The notes below the pieces were generated by a model. The model ran no database searches. It was given only the letters and a program-made list of their open reading frames with translations, and was not told where the DNA came from. Positions 23,298 to 26,211 of a stretch of 26,211 bases of DNA are shown here, piece after piece. The DNA is from an uncultured Oscillospiraceae bacterium (lineage in GTDB: Bacteria > Bacillota > Clostridia > Oscillospirales > Ruminococcaceae), in assembly GCA_902490585.1 (NCBI GenBank), contig CABUEI010000029.1:1-26211 (forward strand). Reading direction: 5' to 3'. A program made the translations under genes and the position numbers. How positions within the stretch are numbered: position 1 is the stretch's first letter; every line of letters begins with the position of its first letter.

Positions 23298-23783
23298 ATG
23301 GCAAAGGAAAAAGAGAACAAAACCAACGCAATGCGTATACTTGACAAGAATAAAATAAATTACGAGGTCAACACATACGAGTGTGATGAATTTATAGACG
23401 GTGTACACATTGCAGATATGCTAGGTCAGCCTTACGAAAGCACATTCAAGACGCTTGTAACAGAGGGAAAAACAAAGAACTACTATGTATTTGCTATCCC
23501 GATAGCACTTGAACTTGATATGAAAAAGGCGGCAAAGGCGGTCGGAGAAAAGTCAATCGAAATGGTACACGTCAAGGATATAAATGCAGTTACCGGCTAT
23601 ATCCGTGGCGGTTGCACACCGATAGGCATGAAAAAACAGTACAAGACTGTTTACCACAGCACTATAAAGGATTTTGACAAGGTTATAGTCAGCGGCGGCA
23701 AGCTCGGAACGCAAATTATCATTGCTCCCGACGATCTCATAAAAGTTACAAGAGCAGATGTCTGCGATATCGTAAAAGACTGA
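23298..23783 (+). CDS. ybaK: Cys-tRNA(Pro)/Cys-tRNA(Cys) deacylase YbaK
   Basis: Trans-acting editing enzyme of the YbaK/EbsC family that hydrolyses mischarged Cys-tRNA(Pro). The 161-residue protein has the family's core: QPYESTFKTLV (with the conserved Lys in the active site), ALELDMKKAAKAVGEKSIEMV, and the diagnostic GYIRGGCTPIGMKKQYKTV near residues 97-115. ATG 23298 follows AAAGGAG. It has its own promoter and terminator. No proS is beside it. Confidence 0.93.
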   Translation: MAKEKENKTNAMRILDKNKINYEVNTYECDEFIDGVHIADMLGQPYESTFKTLVTEGKTKNYYVFAIPIALELDMKKAAKAVGEKSIEMVHVKDINAVTGYIRGGCTPIGMKKQYKTVYHSTIKDFDKVIVSGGKLGTQIIIAPDDLIKVTRADVCDIVKD

Positions 23784-23799
23784 TAAACAAATAATTTTT

Positions 23800-23830
23800 A
23801 AAAGCACGGTGAGTTATTCTCCGTGCTTTT
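23800..23830. terminator. bidirectional terminator between ybaK and spmB
   Basis: Arms AAAAGCACGG (23800-23809) and CCGTGCTTTT (23821-23830) form a 10-bp stem, extended inward by GAG/CTC-type pairing. T-rich tracts follow on both strands. It overlaps the last base of the spmB stop codon and serves both convergent transcripts. Confidence 0.88.
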
Positions 23831-24342
23831 TATGTCATAATCACTCTTACCGCTATTGCAGAAGCTATCCAGCCAACCATATCCCCAATTAAAGCCGCAG
23901 GTATTGCATAGCGTGTTTTCTTGATCTTCGCCGCACCGAAATAAACGGCAACAGTATAAAATGTTGTTTCGGTTGAACCCATCATCGTCGATGCAATTCT
24001 GCCCGCAAAACTGTCTGGACCGTTTTCTGAAATTATTCCGTCATAAACCGATAGCGCACCGCTTCCCGATAAAGGACGTATAAATATCAGCGATGTACAA
24101 TCATCAGGAAAACCGAAAAATGAAGTTACCGGACTTATAAACTGTATCAGCATTTCCATAGCACCCGATGCCTTGAACATTCCGATACAGGTCATAAGAC
24201 ATATAAGTGCAGAAAGTATGTCAAATGTCGTTTTAAGCCCGTCTGACGCACCATCAATAAAAGCATCGAATATGTCTGTTTTTGTTGCTATTCCCACAGC
24301 AAACACAACTATTATAATTACAGGTGCAATATAATCTGTCAT
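23830..24342 (-). CDS. spmB: spore maturation protein B
   Basis: A membrane protein of 170 residues of the nucleoside-recognition (Gate) family. Hydrophobic helices alternate with ISPVTSFFGFPDDCTSLIFIRPLSGSGALS, matching the SpmB signature (P-D-C-T-S and RP-SGSGAL), and then ASTMMGSTETTFYTVAVYFGA. In Bacillus spmA and spmB are needed for spore-core dehydration and heat resistance. The ATG at 24342 overlaps the spmA stop by 4 bases. Confidence 0.94.
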   Translation of the reverse strand: MTDYIAPVIIIVVFAVGIATKTDIFDAFIDGASDGLKTTFDILSALICLMTCIGMFKASGAMEMLIQFISPVTSFFGFPDDCTSLIFIRPLSGSGALSVYDGIISENGPDSFAGRIASTMMGSTETTFYTVAVYFGAAKIKKTRYAIPAALIGDMVGWIASAIAVRVIMT

Positions 24343-24935
24343 TCCTTACACTTCTTTCTTATCATTGAAAACTTATCGCAGATAAACACCGCTATAACAC
24401 TGACTGCCAGTGCCAATGCGGATACAATCCACACGCACGGCAAGATATCTGTCGGTGAAGTACTGCCGTATGATGCACGGATAGCGACTATTGTTGACGG
24501 AAACAGTTGCACGCTTGCAGTGTTCGTTACTACAAGCATAATCATGTTCCTTGTTGCTGTTTTATCTGCTTTCTGCTCGTTTTTAAGTTCCTGCATGGCT
24601 TTGATTCCCAGTGGGGTAGAGGCGTTGCCGAGCCCGAGAAGGTTAGAAATGAAATTCAGAATAATATATTCCATAGCCTTGCCTTTTTTGTCTATACCGG
24701 GGAAGAGAAGTGCAAGAGGTTTTGAAAACAGTTTTGAAAGGCGTAATACTATACCGGATTTGCATCCAACATTCATTATACCGCTCCACAGGCAGATAGT
24801 ACCGCAAAGTGATATACATAAAGTAACGGCATCTTTGCATGAAGTAAGTGCCGCTACGGACAGATCATACATTTTTCCGTTAAAAGCGGAAAAGATAAAA
24901 GACAGGCATATAATCACAAAAATTACATAACTCAT
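24339..24935 (-). CDS. spmA: spore maturation protein A
   Basis: A 198-residue membrane protein of the same Gate family as SpmB, with which it acts. Typical segments are GTICLWSGIMNVG, ILNFISNLLGLGNASTPLGIKAM and TASVQLFPSTIVAIRA. ATG 24935 is chosen because AAAGGAA ends 5 bases upstream; a TTG 15 bases earlier would overlap that site. Translationally coupled to spmB (ATGA). I found no convincing sigma-A promoter, as expected for a sporulation operon. Confidence 0.94.
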   Translation of the reverse strand: MSYVIFVIICLSFIFSAFNGKMYDLSVAALTSCKDAVTLCISLCGTICLWSGIMNVGCKSGIVLRLSKLFSKPLALLFPGIDKKGKAMEYIILNFISNLLGLGNASTPLGIKAMQELKNEQKADKTATRNMIMLVVTNTASVQLFPSTIVAIRASYGSTSPTDILPCVWIVSALALAVSVIAVFICDKFSMIRKKCKE

Positions 24936-24950
24936 GATATTTCCTTTCAA

Positions 24951-25198
24951 TATTCACGTCTTAAAACTGCACTATACCAAGCTGTAAAAGCAAGCAGAAT
25001 GTGTGCATTTTGCTGAAATTTCAAGAAATGTTTATTCTGTTAAAACTATTCATAAAAAGTAATTTTCTGAGAAAATTGATATTCCGATTTTTCTGATTGC
25101 GATAACAAAGCGATTTATTATTAAAAGTAACTTGAATATTGTTCAATTTCTTTTCTTGCTATGAATGGAAGTGAATTACAGCTATATAAAATCCACAT
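24951..25198. other. A+T-rich divergent intergenic region between spmA and the AbrB-type gene
   Basis: No open frame of interest. On the minus strand a TATAGT with no good -35 lies about 40 bases before spmA. TTGAA-TATTG-TTCAA (25132-25146) is a small palindrome upstream of the abrB-type promoter that could be an operator; nothing else supports it. Confidence 0.4.
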
Positions 25199-25227
25199 TT
25201 GACAATTGTAAAAAGATTTGGTAAAAT
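25199..25227 (+). promoter_or_regulatory. sigma-A promoter of the AbrB-type regulator
   Basis: A perfect TTGACA (25199-25204), 17 bases, TAAAAT (25222-25227). In the leader AGCAA (25236-25240) pairs with TTGCT (25258-25262), with GAAG/CTTC inside, a hairpin just before the ribosome binding site. Confidence 0.88.
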
Positions 25228-25303
25228 ATAATCGAAGCAAGCGGAAGTGACGGTCTTCTTGCTCCAAAAGGAAAGAAAAAGTAAAAACAACAAGGAGAAA
25301 AAC

Positions 25304-25555
25304 ATGAAATCTACAGGAATTGTAAGAAAAGTTGACGAACTCGGCAGAATTGTTATCCCGATAGAGCTCAGAAGAACTCTTGATATCGGTATCAAGGACT
25401 CTCTTGAAATCTATGTTGAGGATGACCAGATTATTCTCAAGAAATATATGCCTGCTTGCTCATTCTGCAACAACGCAAGTGACATCCAGCAGTTCAAGGG
25501 CAAGAACATTTGTTCAGAGTGCCTTGCTGAACTCGTTAAGGACTTCAAGAAGTAA
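25304..25555 (+). CDS. AbrB/SpoVT-type transcriptional regulator with zinc-ribbon tail
   Basis: An 83-residue DNA-binding protein. Residues 1-49 are the swapped-hairpin AbrB domain (MKSTGIVRKVDELGRIVIP, then ELRRTLDI and DSLEIYVEDDQIIL). Residues 50-83 carry two C-x2-C pairs (Cys52/55 and Cys70/73), a small zinc ribbon as in many clostridial AbrB relatives. ATG 25304 is chosen because AAGGAG precedes it. AbrB-type proteins govern transition-state and sporulation genes; the targets here are unknown. It is a single-gene unit with its own promoter and terminator. Confidence 0.92.
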   Translation: MKSTGIVRKVDELGRIVIPIELRRTLDIGIKDSLEIYVEDDQIILKKYMPACSFCNNASDIQQFKGKNICSECLAELVKDFKK

Positions 25556-25564
25556 TACATAATT

Positions 25565-25592
25565 GAGCCGCTTTATGCGGCTCTTATTTTTT
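25565..25592 (+). terminator. intrinsic terminator of the AbrB-type gene
   Basis: GAGCCGC (25565-25571), loop TTTAT, GCGGCTC (25577-25583), then TTATTTTTTG. It starts 9 bases after the stop codon. Confidence 0.92.
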
Positions 25593-25604
25593 GTTAATTT
25601 GTAC

Positions 25605-25655
25605 TTGCATTTGCAGGTTAAATGTAGTATAATAAATTCAAAGGCGGTTTCCGCC
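25605..25655 (+). promoter_or_regulatory. promoter and 5'-end stem-loop of the aldolase gene
   Basis: TTGCAT (25605-25610), 17 bases, TATAAT (25628-25633). The transcript should start near 25640, and GGCGG-TTT-CCGCC (25643-25655) would then fold within a few bases of its 5' end, an arrangement known to protect mRNAs from 5'-end decay. A strong AAAGGAG follows before the start codon. Confidence 0.8.
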
Positions 25656-25681
25656 GGAATAAGAATCAAAGGAGAAAACAA

Positions 25682-26191
25682 ATGTTAGTTTCTGCAAAAG
25701 AAATGCTGAACAAGGCACTTGAAGGCAAGTACGCCGTAGGCCAGTTCAACATAAACAACCTTGAATGGACAAAGGCTATCCTTCTTACTGCACAGGAGTG
25801 CAACTCACCTGTTATCTTAGGTGTTTCTGAGGGCGCAGGCAAGTATATGTGCGGTTACAAGACCGTTGTTGGTATGGTAAAGGGTATGATCGAAGAACTG
25901 AGCATCACAGTTCCTGTAGCTCTTCACCTTGACCACGGTACATTTGAAGGTGCTAAGGCTTGCATCAATGCAGGTTTCTCTTCTATAATGTTTGACGGTT
26001 CTCACTATCCTATCGCTGAGAACATTGAAAAGACAACAGCTCTCGTTCACACATGCGATATTCTCGGCATCTCTCTTGAAGCTGAAGTAGGTTCTATCGG
26101 CGGTGAAGAAGACGGCGTTGTTGGTATGGGCGAATGTGCTGATCCTAACGAGTGCATACGAGGATTGGGTGATCCTGTGCAATACGGTTGA
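25682..26191 (+). CDS. fba: class II fructose-1,6-bisphosphate aldolase, 5' part, broken
   Basis: Glycolytic zinc aldolase. The first 158 residues fit the family well: VGQFNINNLEW near 19-29, HLDHGTF with Asp84 (catalytic) and His85 (zinc ligand), SSIMFDGSHYP, and EAEVGSIGGEEDGVVGMGE. After CADPNEC (Cys158) the family would continue with a segment leading to GIGNIHG, holding the next zinc ligand. Instead the frame reads IRGLGDPVQYG and stops at 26191, for 169 residues against about 280-310. Essential zinc and phosphate-binding residues are therefore missing. The last 50 bases do not look like aldolase in any frame. It is either a disrupted gene or a join artefact near the window edge. Confidence 0.85.
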   Translation: MLVSAKEMLNKALEGKYAVGQFNINNLEWTKAILLTAQECNSPVILGVSEGAGKYMCGYKTVVGMVKGMIEELSITVPVALHLDHGTFEGAKACINAGFSSIMFDGSHYPIAENIEKTTALVHTCDILGISLEAEVGSIGGEEDGVVGMGECADPNECIRGLGDPVQYG

Positions 26192-26211
26192 TGATTCCGA
26201 TGAACTCTTCG

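Noticed and set aside
1..26211. CRISPR array, tRNA or rRNA genes, prophage or conjugative genes
   Set aside because: No regularly spaced direct repeats, tRNA-like cloverleaf, rRNA segments or phage or conjugation genes were seen on reading; the only candidate mobile sequences are the MITE-like repeat and the unexplained right edge.

Overview
The window looks like chromosomal DNA of an anaerobic, spore-forming Gram-positive of the Oscillospiraceae/Ruminococcaceae type (Ruminococcus or [Eubacterium] siraeum-like). The reasons are A+T-rich intergenic DNA, strong AAAGGAGG-type ribosome binding sites, sporulation genes (ylbJ-like, yqfC, yqfD, spmA, spmB), [FeFe]-hydrogenase maturation genes and a cellobiose 2-epimerase of the Ruminococcus type. 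This assignment is an inference from gene content. No rRNA or tRNA gene is present.

Layout. 1-3260, mostly minus strand: the possible first two codons of a gene leaving the left edge, an orphan sugar-binding lipoprotein with its own promoter and terminator, a small Cys-rich protein, and a YlbJ-like spore membrane protein. 3313-11676, plus strand: the yqfC-yqfD sporulation pair, then, from its own sigma-A promoter, the housekeeping cluster phoH-ybeY-dgkA-era-recO-mutS2-HAD hydrolase, closed by a bidirectional terminator. The cluster lacks the pgpH-type 7TM-HD gene and cdd that sit in it in Bacillus. 11713-15311, minus strand: a three-gene unit of DUF1015 protein, cellobiose 2-epimerase and an adaptor-like lipoprotein. 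15425-18151, minus strand: secA from a perfect consensus promoter. 18467-18730, plus strand: a ComFB-like small protein.

18757-23216 is the most interesting part. A 181-bp element with about 22-bp terminal inverted repeats (MITE-like) lies just upstream of a strong promoter. That promoter is overlapped by a long imperfect inverted repeat. It drives a leader of about 200 nt with a pseudo-aptamer-like fold, a U-run after its closing stem and a second, textbook terminator about 20 nt before the first gene. The operon it precedes is a TM1266-family regulator followed by hydE, hydG and hydF, which together build the H-cluster of [FeFe] hydrogenase. The hydrogenase itself is not in the window. The leader looks like a transcription-attenuation control element of a class I do not recognise.

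23298-26211: ybaK (Cys-tRNA(Pro) deacylase), the convergent spmA-spmB pair, a small AbrB-type regulator with a zinc-ribbon tail, and the start of class II fructose-bisphosphate aldolase. The aldolase reading frame stops matching its family at about base 26157 and terminates soon after, so the right edge is either a real insertion or rearrangement or an assembly join.
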